Counted from the stretch's first letter, positions 1-11,117 are shown. The stretch is 64,000 nt of DNA from Isoetes taiwanensis (GCA_021234155.1 JAJEKV010000014.1:16278872-16342871); one strand, 5' to 3'. Notes: generated by a model not told the origin, from the letters alone. Made by a program: numbers and translations.

Positions 1-79
1 CTTCGCCTCTTCGGGGTCGCCATATCCCGATGCACAAACATGAGCGACCCAATGCAGATGACCGCCACCTGGAACAATG
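1..79 (-). other. possible exon of a membrane protein running off the left edge
   Basis: Read on the minus strand, this stretch is open and encodes a hydrophobic segment followed by a basic stretch, ending ...MATPKRR. It is preceded by a plausible splice acceptor (GTTCCAG, just above position 74). The rest of the gene would lie outside the window. I do not recognise the family. It is short enough to be chance. Confidence 0.2.
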
Positions 80-847
80 GGTTTGGAGCAGTCACCATCA
101 TATCCTAGGTATATTCTAAACCCACATAAACAAGGGTTTGCCCCCCCTAGGGGCAACCCAAAAAAAAAAAGGAATTGTTTTTTAATTAATTTGTATATCT
201 TTCATTCCCTCCCCCTTGCTTGCAGGGTATTATGGAATTCGTATAGAATCTCCTTCCTAAGGTTCTTTACTAAGAGTGCATAAATTAGCCTCTTATAAAA
301 CCATAAATCATCGTTTTACATCCAAAGAGTACCCTTTCTTTTGGTCGGATCTTGATCCTTCTCATGAAAATCCCTAATTTGTTGGAAGCATTCCCATTCT
401 AGAGATGCCATAGTATACTGAATGCTTTCTATCAAGTATCTTCTTGTTGTTGCACATATCCTTATTGCTTCGTAAGTTCTATAATAAATATAAGCTCAGA
501 ATATTCAGTCTAGACTAGGCCATGGCCAAAAATATTGAAAGAAGGAAGAAACTAAGTCTTTGATGGTTTCGGTTCCCATCTAAAACTTTTCTGTATGAAA
601 TGGTCTTTCCTTCGCGTCCATTGTCAAAATGCCGATATGATTGACAACCCAGGTTTTGTATGTGGAGGCAAGTGGCTCTTCATAAGAATGTTAGCATATA
701 AATTAAGCAATTAGTGGTACAAACAAGAGGAACTAATAGCCATTATGCATTATACTTGTTCTTTACTATAAGAGGACGTTGGTTGCTTCAAAAGAATTAA
801 AAACTTTATAGCTGCAAATTATATTAATTGTAGTTTGTATTATAGAT
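80..847. other. gene-free AT-rich stretch
   Basis: I see no coding signal, RNA gene or clear repeat here. A short A-rich run lies near 158-170. Confidence 0.5.
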
Positions 848-960
848 TATTAAGTGAATTGAATTGAATTTATTTTTATCGTCCAAGAAGACCAATAGGC
901 CCATGGGACTCAAACAAAGAGCACGACAGATATATTACTGTCCAGAATTAATAGAAGTGC
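848..960 (-). repeat. retroelement 3' tail, copy a (TTGAA-type microsatellite tail)
   Basis: A short run of GAATT/TTGAA repeats (850-868) abuts a conserved block that begins TTTTTATCGTCCA and includes GACCAATAGGCC and TGGGACTCA. It continues into a part matching copy c at 48.55 kb (TTACTG.CC...ATTAA). On the minus strand the block comes first and the microsatellite is the 3' tail, as in SINEs or in LINEs with repeat tails. The family was not identified. Confidence 0.55.
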
Positions 961-1339
961 ACATGTATTGAAAAAACTAGTGGACATTGTCAATTACCTA
1001 CATCAACAAATATATGAAGCATTTTCACCTCGCGGTATATATTGTTCTTCACATGGAGACTTTGATTGTCTTCATGAATAAATTGTTGCTCACTTGGCAT
1101 AATACATTTTATAGAGACAAAAAATGCAATTCATTGTCTATCCTGCCATTGTTTGCAAGGAACTATAGGATGTGCAAAAGATGTGTATTGCCAGTAATCA
1201 ATGCAGGCAGAGGGGTAAAAGCATGCGACAAGTGTCCAGTTCCTAAAATCTGGCAAAGTTTACGGTCACTAGGTACTCTAGAAACTAATACTTTCTGATT
1301 TTTTTTTTAATACCCGTCAATAAAAAAAAATCAAAATAG

Positions 1340-1460
1340 AATTGAATTCAATTGAATGGATTTTTATCGTCCACGGAGACCAATAGGCCTATAAGACCTA
1401 GTCAGAGAGTACTGCAAACATATTATGGTAAAATAAAAAACCTCCGCCTCGAAGGGTTCT
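1340..1460 (-). repeat. retroelement 3' tail, copy b
   Basis: A GAATTGAATT-rich stretch is followed by ATTTTTATCGTCCACGGAG and ACCAATAGGCCTAT, the same block and orientation as copy a. It diverges after about 60 bp. The two copies lie only about 500 bp apart. Confidence 0.55.
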
Positions 1461-2453
1461 CGAGGGAAAAACATTAGCAGTAATAGGCATGCTAAGAAAT
1501 TGTACAATGACACATTATGATATATTTCAATTTTAATGCAGTATCTAAGAACATAGTTGAGCGTGCTCATCCATGATCTCCTGGAGATAAGATCCCAACA
1601 AACCCACTAAAAAGTAAATATGCTTTATTGCCACATGCTGCTCGCTTCCCCCATCATTGGTTCTACCTGCCTTGCCATCATAGTTATGCAACGTTGTTTG
1701 ATCGGGTTTTTTTCCTACATAACCTGCAGATATCTCCTTCAATCATTGTGTGATTCCCTTCCTTCTTTATAGCTCTCAGATAATGCATCAAATTAAAGCA
1801 TTATACACAGTTGCTTCCATCTTCATACTTCATTTCTTCAATGCGATCCGTAGGATGCCCCTAACCTCCAATATCTGCAGTAAGTATCCAGCTTCTTTCA
1901 TTGGATGTGCATGATGCAAGCAAGGGGAGTTCACATAGTTGTAGCCATAGAATTTAGGGTGAGTGATCCAAAAGGGTTTATTTTGGGCTTGAACCATACA
2001 TATACTCTACCTAAGGGGTTTTTTTCAGTGACTCTAGTTCAATATATGGCTGAAATGGGGTTTTTTTAAGGTTTCTATGGCATATACAAGGGGGTTTTTG
2101 GCGACGCCTTGCACGCACATGAGGTACCCCCTATATGATAGGTGCAACACCCCCCCCCCCACAGATGCAAGTAACTACATCACATGCAATGCACTCTCCC
2201 ACATCTCATGCAAATCAGTAATCTGTTATATAAGTACAAGCAGTCCTTGCATATACAAAAAAGGTTTAGGTTTTTCAATTCCCTATTGAATGGAACTTGG
2301 AGCTCCAACAGCGATGTTGGCGGCCTCTCCGTGTCCAGTTTTTAGTTGTCGCTGTGATCGATCTCCCAATATATTGACAATTCAGCTTAAAGAAATTATG
2401 AAAGCCAGAAAAATGTCCAAGTGAATTCCATTGTTGATCAAATTGAGCATCAT
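1461..2453. other. gene-free stretch
   Basis: I see no supported gene. The stretch holds short T-runs (2020-2070) and an 11-base C-run near 2149. Small ORFs here have no recognisable composition or motif. Confidence 0.45.
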
Positions 2454-2666
2454 CTATTTGCTTTTGTGAGCAGTGGCTGCTAGTTCAAGGTCAAAAATAA
2501 CCTGCAACTTTATCCAAAACACAGCAGAATTGTGACCACCATACAAACATCTATTTCTATGTTTCCAGATATTCCATAATGCAGTGAAGCAAATGGTATT
2601 CAAGAGAGCATTCTTATTTATAATGAAATCAATAATTCTGACAGGTCTGTGAATATTAAAATACAT
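2454..2666 (-). pseudogene. fragment resembling the C-terminal part of a plant non-LTR retrotransposon ORF2
   Basis: The 70-aa minus-strand frame contains ALWNIWKHRNRCLY. Plant LINE-type reverse transcriptase proteins commonly carry this tryptophan-rich 'W.IWK.RN' signature between the zinc-binding region and the RNase H-like domain. No RT core is visible on either side, so this would be an isolated relic. Identification rests on one motif. Confidence 0.4.
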
Positions 2667-3325
2667 TTCAAACCAATTTCAGAAGTGGCATCTAGGTAGC
2701 TTGCATATTAGTATGCTTAGAGGTTGCTCCATGGAAATGTTGATACATTGAAATGTATGTGGCCATTGGGAGCAATATATTATACATAAGAGTACAACAT
2801 GATATTTATGAGCCTAGGATTTGAACCCAGATTTCAACCCAGAACTCAACTTCCTATAAATCACTTCACACAAAAAACCGAATACCAATCTACACAGTGT
2901 CTTTAACTCATTTCAATGAAAACGCCCACGGATTCTTCGTAAACTCTGTTGCTCTTCTATTATTTCTCTGCAAACTATTTGTTTGGGTCTCCTGCAACCC
3001 CAATCAAGTATCAATGAACTTTAATCCTTCGATTACCTGCAATATGTGAGTAGCCCTACCGGATCCAACCACAACAGCTTGCCGCTAATCTCCAGTCAAC
3101 CAAGGCGGATTTTTCCACGCCTATGCGGTGCGCTACGCACATGTTCCGTCTCACAATTATCTGTTCTTCGCCTTTTTTAACTTACAGTCACTTCTCCTAT
3201 TTTCACCTGCCACCATCTCCTGTTTTCCGCCTCCACTGTACCTACCGCTTCTACTAAAAACCACCTCTATTATCTTTTGATAACAACACGTGTGTGAATA
3301 CGTGTCATTAGCCCTATGTACTAAT
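2667..3325. other. gene-free stretch downstream of the Copia relic
   Basis: No coding signal. If the Copia element kept a 3' LTR it would lie here, but I could not find a matching copy on the other side of the element. Confidence 0.4.
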
Positions 3326-5190
3326 GCAGGAATATGGCATTAACATTAGTAATTTCTACCAGTCCTCTTAATGCCATATTCCCAATGCCAATAGCATTTC
3401 TAAATTGCGTATGTTTGCTTTCACCCAATGCGTTTGTCAAAATATCCGCCTCCTGTCTACTAGTAGGAATATATCGTATATCAATTTCTCCTTCGGCCAC
3501 CTTTTCTCTAGTGAAATGAAATTGAGAAGATCAATGTGCTTTGTCCTTGAATGTAGCATTGGATTCTTCGCTATAGCTATGCAACTTTTGTTATCACAGT
3601 AAAGCTTAGTCAGACTGGTTTACTTCTCCCCAAGTTCGTTCAACAATTTTCTTAGCCATATAATTTCTCTACTTGCTAATGAAGCAGATATATACTCTGA
3701 TTTGGCACTTGGCTTCGTTGGACAATTTTGTTTCTTACGACACCATGAAATTTCTGCACCATTATCCTGTTATAGACTTCCGTTCATTTAGATCTTCAGC
3801 CCAATCTGCATCCGCATAACCAGATAATTCTGCAAAACCCGCTATCTTAGGGTTCCTATCACTTCTACTGTAATGAATTCCCAAATCCGTACTCCCCTTT
3901 AAATATCGAAGAATACATTTTGCAGCAATCCAATATGCCCAATCTGGATTATTCAAATATCTACTCAAGAAGTTCACCACAAATGCAATATCTAGTCTTA
4001 TGGCATTGGCAACATAAAGCAAACTTCTAATAAGCTCCTTATATGGTATTTTTTTCATTTGCCTTTTCTCTTCCTTAGTCCTAGGGCACATACTTTTACA
4101 AATCTTATTACTGACCACTTGAGGCATTGGAATTGGTTTGCATTCTCCCATACGAAGTTATCAAGCATCTTCTTAATATACTGTTCTTGTATCAATATCA
4201 GCACTCCAGACTCCTTATTGCTATAAACCTCCATGCTCAAATGTTTTGAACGTGCACATGACACAATCATCAACATACAATTTTTTTTCCTTATTCTTTT
4301 TATATACAAATTTCCTTCACTTTTTAATTTTCCAAACCCTTCAGATAACAAGAAGGTATTCATGCACATACACCATTGTCTTGTCGCTTGCCTAAGCCCA
4401 TATACTGCCTTCTTCAACCTGCATACTTTATTTCCTTGCACTTCAAAACCAATCGGTTGTTCCATATACATCTCTTCCTCTAATTCTCCATTCAGAAAAG
4501 TTGTCTTAACATCCATATGGTCAAGATCTAGATCATGCTCAATTACAAGGGCTATCAAGGTCCTCAAACTGGTTAGTTTAACAATTGGCAAAAAATGTAT
4601 CATGATAATCTATACCTTCTTCTTGAATAAAACCTTATGCGACCAGTCTTGCTTTGTACTTTTCAACCTTCCCGTCGGGATCTTTTTCTAGTTTTAAAAT
4701 CCACTTGCATTTAACAACACTTTTCTTTTTAGGACGAGATACAAGATCATAAGTACACGTCAATCTGAATGAGTCCAGCTCCTCCTCCATTGCTACCTTC
4801 CATTTACATGCATCCGGCAAGTTAATAGCTTCAACATACGATCTAGCTCTATGGTGCATAACATAAATGGTGTATTGGTCTTCTGTGTGCCTTTATCTTT
4901 CTCATCTCTCCCAAACCTAGATGGTCACTTGCATTCACGTGTACTCTTTCCGTATCTATCTCTTCTGAATTTTGACCTTCCATAGGTATCGAGACCTCTC
5001 CTCTTTCTTCCATCTCCATGGGTTGAATTCCCACTGACTCTTCTGCCTCTATTTCTTCAAGTTCTGGAATTTGAATTTCCACATATTCTTCGTTATCACT
5101 GCTTTCTACTTCTATATGGTTTTCTACTTCTTGAGCATGATTATCATCGTCCTCATCATCGAACCAACCCTCCGGTGCCCAAGGCTGCAT
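3326..5190 (-). mobile_element. decayed Ty1/Copia retrotransposon: RT and RNase H part of the polyprotein
   Basis: On the minus strand, reading from 5190 down, an acidic linker (5190-4849) leads into the conserved Copia RT entry (W..AM.EEL.S...T at ~4800; KCKWI.K.K.DPDG..E.YKARLVA at ~4690-4635). The palm follows, with the MDVKTTFLNGELEEE motif (~4510) and VYGLRQA (~4410). The connection region with SRYL..P...H/W...K.ILRYLKG lies at ~3960-3890. The RNase H part has SGYADADWA (~3810), SEYI..S (~3690) and a tail ending at a stop near 3326. The reading frame changes at least three times (around 4859, 4600 and 4150). The usual YVDD active-site region is damaged, reading MLMIVSCA near 4260. Gag, protease and integrase are absent above 5190, and I see no LTR pair. 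It is a 5'-truncated, non-functional copy. Confidence 0.9.
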
Positions 5191-5745
5191 CTCTCTTCTT
5201 GAGGCATGCTTTGTTTAACCAACCTATCCTTATAGAACTTAGTCTTATCAAAAAGGGTGAAAGCACAATGTAGTGTCTCATTTAGGTTGCCCCCCCCCGT
5301 CCCCCCAAAAATAGTTTGAAATGTAGGTCGTCCCTATTACTAAATTCCTTTGGCTCTTATGGCAACCACCGCCACGTATGGAATTTTCAAAAAATCATTC
5401 CAAGAAACTCGATTGAATTTGTTTTCCCAAGAACCCGGTAATGCCAGGAGAGGAGACGATCTCATGTTTGTATCAGGGAAGGGAAGGATCACATAAATGA
5501 AAGCATGCAAAATCGATACCATCACTGCAACCGCACCCCAACAAGTAAGGCAAAAAAAACTCAACTTTCTTTCAGATTTTGTTTTACAAAAACTCAATTA
5601 CGAGTACATCCAATCTTGTCTTTGGTATCAGACCAGTAACATGAGAAAGTATGAAGAGGAATTAGGAAAATTTGAGCTTCTTTGTTACCAGATTGAGACC
5701 ACAGACAAATAGCTTCTTGTTATCAGATTTCTTTTGATGAACATA
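5191..5745. other. gene-free stretch
   Basis: A short part just above 5190 could be degraded Copia linker. Beyond it there are only C-runs (5290-5305) and no supported coding region. Confidence 0.4.
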
Positions 5746-6494
5746 GCTATGGAAGACACAAATGTGATCAATTCAAAGGGAAAAAAGAGACATCATGGCA
5801 AGAGACTTTAAAAAAGAGAAGGCAACGAAAGCGAAGAAAAGAGGAAAAACAAGCTACTCTACAAGAGAGTTCTTGTTGTGTCAGCCAAAGGAACATTCGC
5901 AGGAGTAAAATTGTGGAGAATATAGTCTTTTCATTCATTAGAAATATATCTAAAATGGACACTGAAGAGAAAAGAGAAGTTTTGAGTGATTTCATAAAAG
6001 ATAAAGAAGTTAGAGAGTTTCTTGGTGATGAATTCAGGAATATGGAGGTGAAAAATCAGTTGGTTGGTAACATTAGAGGAAACATTCAGTTCGTAAAATC
6101 TTCTACAAGCATAGACTCCATGGCACCGAAAAAAAAGCGTACTTGCAATGGCTATTGGAGATGGTAGTTGCACAAGTAAGACTATTAGTAAGAGAAACTT
6201 GGGTAAAGTTTTGGGAGTCCATCCGAGAAATATTGCAATGGCAATAGATAAGCACAAACAAGTGCATATTGATAAAGTTGGGTGGGTCTTTTACAGAAGA
6301 TCCAAGAGGTTCGGTTCGATTACAGATGATGTCATTGAGCTGGTTCATGAACTTTGGGATGCAAATACAAGGGTTTCACCGAGTGCAAAGGATGTGAGAT
6401 ACAAAAGGATGGCAAAGAGTATTAAACAAGAACATGCCACACATTATTTGGAGGATACACAGGTTCATTCCTTCCTTCCTTTTTCTATATTGTA
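5746..6494 (+). pseudogene. unrecognised plant protein, possibly transposon-derived, with a one-base frameshift
   Basis: An open frame runs from about 5746 through a very basic stretch (KKRRQRKRRKEEK), then MDTEEKREVLSDFIKDKEVREF, to MAPKKKRT. There a run of eight A (6129-6136) is followed by a shift of frame. The second frame (from 6148 to a stop at 6495) reads on through LGKVLGVHPRNI and RVSPSAKDVRYKR to ATHYLEDTQ. The last two motifs recall an uncharacterised protein type I have seen repeatedly in genomes of non-seed plants, probably encoded by transposons; that is memory, not a search. The continuity of character on both sides of the A-run suggests one ORF broken by a 1-nt change or by a homopolymer sequencing error. 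A splice acceptor could precede 5746 (GAACATAG). No function is assigned. Confidence 0.45.
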
Positions 6495-7090
6495 AAAAAT
6501 TTATAAATTCGGATTAATGCAAGTTGCTTGGCTAGATTTTATATGTTTGTACGACATTTGTTTTTTTTCTTTAATTTGTTATTCGTGAAAGATGATAGTA
6601 GTAGTTGCAGACTATATTATGAATAGTTAGAGTTCCAAGTTCTTGTATGGTAGAGATCATGTTATAGTTCAAGTTTTAGTTCCAATCCAGAAATTGTAGC
6701 TCCTACTTTCAAGTTGTAGTTGGAGTAGACTAGTAGGTTACAGGTTCAGGTCACAGCTTATAGTTCCAATAGCAGTTATAGTCAGACAATGGTTACAGTT
6801 AGAAACTAGCTACAGTTAGTTGCAGTCAGACAATAGTTACAGTCAGTCAATGCTGCAACAGTAAAAAGTCAATGACCAAATGAACAGTAACATTCAATTA
6901 AATTTTCCTATGGTTCATGCATAAGTTGATCATATAGTTATTGAAAGGGTTATTTTTTATTGAAAGAATTATTGCTAAAGCATTGTTGATTGAAAGGATT
7001 GTTGTTAGAATAATCTAAAGGTAGTGGATGTCCTCCATCTACACATGTAATTTCTTTTGATCAATAAGGTTTCATTTTATTTTTTTTTTT
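6495..7090. repeat. degenerate low-complexity AGTTACAGT-type repeats
   Basis: From ~6600 to 6860 the sequence cycles through variants of AGTTACAGTCAGACAAT and TATAGTTCCAA without an exact period. From ~6950 to 7030 'GAAAGGRTTATT' is repeated about three times. No gene is visible. Confidence 0.5.
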
Positions 7091-7094
7091 TTTT

Positions 7095-7310
7095 GGGGGT
7101 AGGAGGGGGGGGGGGTCTCATATACCCAAAATTGGACAATTAGCATCCCAAATATTCTTATTTCTATAAATAACAAGAACTTGAATGACTAGAATTAATG
7201 TAAAGGGAGGGGAGGGGGAGGGTTTCATATACCCAAAATTGGACAATTAGCATCCCAAATATTCTTAGTTCTTTGAATAGCAAGGACTTGAACGACTAAA
7301 TTTTTTTCAA
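7095..7310 (+). repeat. tandem duplication of ~110 bp
   Basis: Two copies, about 7095-7200 and 7207-7305, each start with a G-rich run (GGAGGGGG) followed by TCATATACCCAAAATTGG and AGCATCCCAAATATTCTTA, then CTTGAAYGACTA. They differ by scattered substitutions. Confidence 0.8.
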
Positions 7311-7600
7311 AGCAATATCCAATGAGAGAGAGCAATCAATGACATCTAAGCTATAATATCACAGCACAGTACCTAGGATACGCTACATCATTTATATCGT
7401 CTAGGGTATAATACCACATTACCTAGGCGTTACTACAATAATATGTATGTATAGTATCTGAGTACAATACTTGAAATATAATACCACAATACCCTACGTA
7501 TAGCACCTGATGTGTAATACCTAATGTGTAATACCTAGTCCATGTCTAATATCTAGAGTATAATAGCAAAATACCTTATCTATAAGCCCCCCCACCCCTT
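7311..7600. repeat. TAATACC-type subterminal repeats, inverted partner at 10.41-10.52 kb
   Basis: The stretch is made of degenerate TAATACC / ATACCACAATACC units. Its end (about 7538-7592, AGTCCATGTCTAATATCTAG onward) is found almost exactly in reverse complement at about 10422-10475. The part around 7330-7375 also has a reverse-complement partner at ~10476-10512 (ACTGTGCT... TTAGATGTCATTGA). This inverted pair encloses the cluster of captured gene fragments. Confidence 0.65.
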
Positions 7601-7631
7601 ATTCCTTAATCTATACCGTACACAAAATTCC

Positions 7632-7990
7632 TCGTTTGTGGGGTATGGATGTATAGAAATTATGATACTGTATAACAAAATTTAAAAAATACTATAAGAT
7701 TTCAGGTAACATACTATATGGTGTTAATTTTGTACGTACAAAACATAATTATAGGGGCTCTCGCTGCCCTACGTCACCCCCGTGTGAATATGCACCCAAA
7801 CAAAAGGGGGTTTAAGGGGGAATTTAATTTTAAGGTGTGTAATGTAATGGTTTGTGTTATAACACAAAAAAATTTTTGCCCCTTCGGGGCAAAAAACAAA
7901 CATTATATCACACTTGAAAACATTAGATGTAATAGTTTGTCTTAGATTAAAAAAAAATTGATCCCTTCAAGGCCTTATCTACAATATAGT
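7632..7990 (+). repeat. half copy of the foldback element found complete at 50.57-51.17 kb
   Basis: From TTTGTGGGGTATG through AAAATACTATAAGATTT, TGGTGTTAATTTTGTAC, GGCTCTCGC..CCCTACGT, GTGTGAATATGCACCCAAA and AGGGGGTTTAAGGGGGA to a GCCCCTTCGGGG end, this matches the centre and right arm of the element at 50.84-51.14 kb. The left arm is missing. Confidence 0.8.
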
Positions 7991-8085
7991 CGTGAAGAGC
8001 ACTTAAACCATGTGCTTTGCCATGGCACATATGTTGTCTTATATTTAAAAAATGCCATCTTGGATACATATGTTGTGGGGAATAA

Positions 8086-8488
8086 TCAAACATCTCGACA
8101 ACTAAATCGAGTTAAGATTTGCCTTGCATAGGGTGTTATAGAATTGCAAGGCAACTTAAATGGATGGGGATAAACTCTGAAATGAACATAAATACTTGAG
8201 CACTTCAACTTCAGAATAAGCACAACTTTTACAAGAACTCGGGGGTATTCTATGTTCCAATAAGGTCCCATTGCAAGAAAATCACTTGTATTTCTTGCTT
8301 TATAGCCTTGGGCCCATATGTATCTCAACGATTGTAACGATCTAACTGTGGCTGCAATTCCAGCATCAGTAATAGGACAATCCCTGAGTTCAAGCTTCCT
8401 AAGCTTCACACAACCAGACAAAGCTCTGAACCCCTCATTATTCTCTCCAACACAGCCCAAAAGAAGCCACCTAATCTTTCCACCATAT
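8086..8488 (-). pseudogene. COI1-like F-box/LRR jasmonate-receptor gene fragment (last LRRs)
   Basis: After a good splice acceptor on the minus strand (TTTGTCCTATGCAG, 8489 upward) the frame reads IRWLLLGCVGENNEGF, then CVKLRKLELRDCPITDAGIA, LQSLRYIWAQGYKA and MGPYWNIE. This follows the order and wording of the C-terminal leucine-rich repeats of COI1, the receptor that binds jasmonate-isoleucine with JAZ repressors. TIR1-type proteins are less similar in the 'LRYIWAQGY' and 'PYWNIE' parts. After WNIE the COI1 tail is not recognisable. No F-box or other repeats lie nearby. A retained intron boundary shows the fragment was copied from genomic DNA, not from mRNA. Confidence 0.8.
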
Positions 8489-8594
8489 CTGCATAGGACA
8501 AAGTATAAGACATTTCCTAATGCAAAACACTATAGGCAAAACACTATAGGATAATAATTCTCAAAACAAACTACCTAACTCACATATGCCTTAC

Positions 8595-9111
8595 CTTCAT
8601 AGTTTCCAATCATGGTCTGTGTTGCATTGGCATTGGGACCTATAATACCTAATGTCCCAATTTTTGTTCGTGAAAGTGGTAACATGCCATCATTTTTTAA
8701 GAGCACAATTCCTTGTAAAGCAGCTTCAAGTGCAAGCTGTTGATTTTCTTTTGTGCAAACATCTGCAGCTCCCAAGTTGCCATACTCTTGGCTTGCGGGG
8801 CTGCCTCCAAGGCGCATTCTGATAGTAAATAAATTAGTGAGAGCTCGATTCAAGTCCAATTCAGTGATTTTTCCTCCTTGCAATGCCTCTGCTGCATGTC
8901 TGGCAACGAATGTCCCACAATTGAGGTCCAAACCTGGAAAAATGCAAGCAGCAACATTAAGCTTTTCATCGTCAAACGTTCTTTTGAAGAAAAATACTTG
9001 TAGTTAACTGTACCTGCCAGCAACGAGACAGCAACTGCATCTCCAGCAGAATTTGTATAACCTGTATTGTCATACATTACCTGCACTGCATCACAGTCGG
9101 AAACAATGTAC
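8595..9111 (-). pseudogene. two exons of a GH3 beta-D-xylosidase (BXL-type) gene fragment
   Basis: Exon A (9111-9014, minus) encodes YIVSDCDAVQVMYDN.GYT...AVAVSLLAG. It contains the SDCD motif, whose first Asp corresponds to the catalytic nucleophile of plant GH3 xylosidases. After an intron of about 80 bp (donor GTACAG, acceptor TTCCAG), exon B (8933-8595) continues in phase with LDLNCGTFVARH, DLNRALTNLFTIRMRLG and AALQGIVLLKNDGMLPLS to MIGNYEG, and ends at a donor GTAAGG. The wording matches plant cell-wall beta-xylosidases of the BXL family. The N-terminal part and the C-terminal GH3 domains are absent; the next sequence in the same direction is the COI1 fragment. It is a captured piece and not a working enzyme. 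Confidence 0.85.
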
Positions 9112-9181
9112 CTAGAAAAGTTTTGAGTGATGAGATGATTCAGTAATGCTGCACATATAATTTATAACTTGTCACATTCAC

Positions 9182-9482
9182 CTGCCAGGATAGAAAATGG
9201 CATAGAGTGCTGCAGCAGAAGGACAAAACGGATCATGTTATCATTTTCGGGAAGAAGCTGAAGCTTGTCCGCCAGGAACACCACCACAAGGCCCATAGCT
9301 GGGACCCAAAATAGTCGAACAACAACAATGGTCACTGTTGTTTTTAAGTCTAAGGCAGACTTCCCAGGACCTGTCACAATGAAACACTACTTAACATATG
9401 CCACACAAATTTCTGACGGCCAAATCTTACCTTTTGTAAGGCTTCCACCAAAAACAAGCATTATGCAGGGTATCATACTCCA
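9182..9482 (-). pseudogene. two exons of a PILS6-like auxin-transport facilitator gene fragment
   Basis: The minus-strand exon 9482-9431 encodes SMIPCIMLVFGGSLTKG and ends at GTAAGA. After an intron of about 60 bp (acceptor TGACAG), exon 9370-9182 continues in phase with GPGKSALDLKTTVTIVVVRL, ADKLQLLPENDNMIRFVLLL and QHSMPFSILAG, and ends at a donor GTGAAT. PILS proteins are ER-resident auxin carriers. The 'RFVLLLQHSMP' wording is that of the PILS6 type and not of PIN or PILS2/5. All other exons are missing, and the next sequence downstream is the xylosidase fragment, 70 bp away. Confidence 0.75.
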
Positions 9483-10156
9483 CTGTAGTGACTTGACTGT
9501 TAAAATTGCATGCTTTTTACACACGGAAAGCATGAACATAAAAGGGACAACCTTTCAACATAAACTGTGTACAGATGAAGTCTCCCAGTAGATAAACACT
9601 GGATGGCATTTTGCACATTCTCTCTCAAAAACACATAGATTACTGGGTAGGCCAGCAACCATCTGCTATTAACCATCTGCTCCTGTAATAATCCGTGGCA
9701 CCGTTTAATTTCAGAGGCTGGCAAAACAGAGCAAAACAGAGGCTTCAATCAATTTCCAAAAAGCGCGGATCAGGACAATATGCAGCAGAACAAGGTAAAA
9801 CTAAGGGGATTCCCTACTTTCTGGCCGAAATACTCCACTGTATGCTTTGCCATACTGAAGCCAGAGTTTGGAGATGCAATCGCTTATCGAAGCAGAGCTC
9901 TTCCACCTAAATCGATTCAAGATTTCCATTGGGCATTCATAACTAGATGCATTAACCATATGTCAGACCCATCAAACCGATTTGCTTTGATTTTGGAGAT
10001 CGAGATCCCTTACAGCAAAAACCATAACCCAGAGACCTAATTTTCGAGAAAACAGGAACCCTAAAATGAGCTGCTCGAGCTTTGCATGTCGAGCAAAATA
10101 AAATGTAATAGGAAAAATAGAACTATTAAAATAAAAAATAAAATATTATAAATGTA
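9483..10156. other. stretch between PILS fragment and TIR element
   Basis: I see no supported gene. On the minus strand this is the upstream flank of the captured fragments, and it could hold a promoter or first exon that I cannot recognise. Confidence 0.35.
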
Positions 10157-10762
10157 ATGGGTCTACACTATTGAAAAGAGGTATTAAAATTAATTCAAGC
10201 GTATGCAAATAAAATGCGCACTCTAGATGTACTAATTAGTAGGCCTTGTGCAATACGCCCATCAAATCATATAAAAACCATTAGAAAAACCGTACAAAAA
10301 TACAAAAAAAACCCCCTGTTATTATGCTACATATTGTATAATGCCACAATATCTAGGCTAGGTATAACACCACAACACCAAATGTACAATACCAAAAACG
10401 CATAGTAACATCCAATGAGAGATAGCTTATAGATAAGGTATTTTGCTATTATACTCTAGATATTAGACGTGGACTAGGTACTGTGCTCCTTGCTTAGATG
10501 TCATTGAATTTTGTTTTGCAGCAAAGGGAGTGACACACAAGGCAGAACTCAATATTTTTTGCCATTTTTGTAGGCTAAAAAGCATGAAATCAGATTATTG
10601 CATGGCTCCACTTTGCATGCACATAATGACGAAATGATGCATTGATTGCCCTTGATAGGAGGTCACTATTTCCGGGCAATTTAAGTCCCAGACTAGATGC
10701 TCGATTCATTTCAGCTTCTAGTTTCATACACACCTTGGTCGCTTCAGATACTCTGATTTGGA

Positions 10763-11026
10763 ATGGCCAGAATTAAGTACACAGCCAAGAGGCGTATGGC
10801 GGAATCCTCCGATTCAAGCCATCCAGGTATGAAGATGACCTTTGTGGCGAAGTTTACCTGCTTGGAGGTGGAGCAGTTGATGGAACAAGGAGCTACTATT
10901 TCAGACAAAGTGCAGGACTGGCTTGATCGTTTAGCTCCTCAGAAACGTCTTCTGCAGATGAACATTGAAGCTGATGGCATTTATCTTCGAGTGGAGCTTA
11001 AAATGCCCCCTCGAAGCCACTACTAA
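10763..11026 (+). CDS. 87-aa hypothetical protein inside the TIR element
   Basis: The ATG-started frame codes for a small basic-then-amphipathic protein: MARIKYTAKRR, then a Ser-rich linker, then ...FTCLEVEQLMEQGATISDKVQ, and a C-terminal segment with ADGIYLRVELKMPP. Composition is protein-like, with good use of all residue classes and no low complexity. It has no domain that I recognise. It is the only convincing frame within the TIR-bounded element, so it is either cargo captured by the element or a small gene that the element carries. The first residues recall histone H3 only by chance. Confidence 0.4.
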   Translation: MARIKYTAKRRMAESSDSSHPGMKMTFVAKFTCLEVEQLMEQGATISDKVQDWLDRLAPQKRLLQMNIEADGIYLRVELKMPPRSHY

Positions 11027-11117
11027 TTCCTTGATCTGTTTTGCTCGGCAAGTCCACTATGTATACCCACTATGTACGCCACTCATGTTTTGCTCTAGTG
11101 TGACATGTAAGACCCAG

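Noticed and set aside
9780-10040. 86-codon plus-strand frame next to the captured gene fragments
   Set aside because: The composition looks like antisense of an untranslated or intronic region, with no motif. It could belong to the PILS-like gene upstream part but is unsupported.
10763-10800. MARIKYTAKRR resembling the histone H3 N-terminus
   Set aside because: Only the first few residues resemble H3 and nothing after them does; the rest of the ORF is unrelated.
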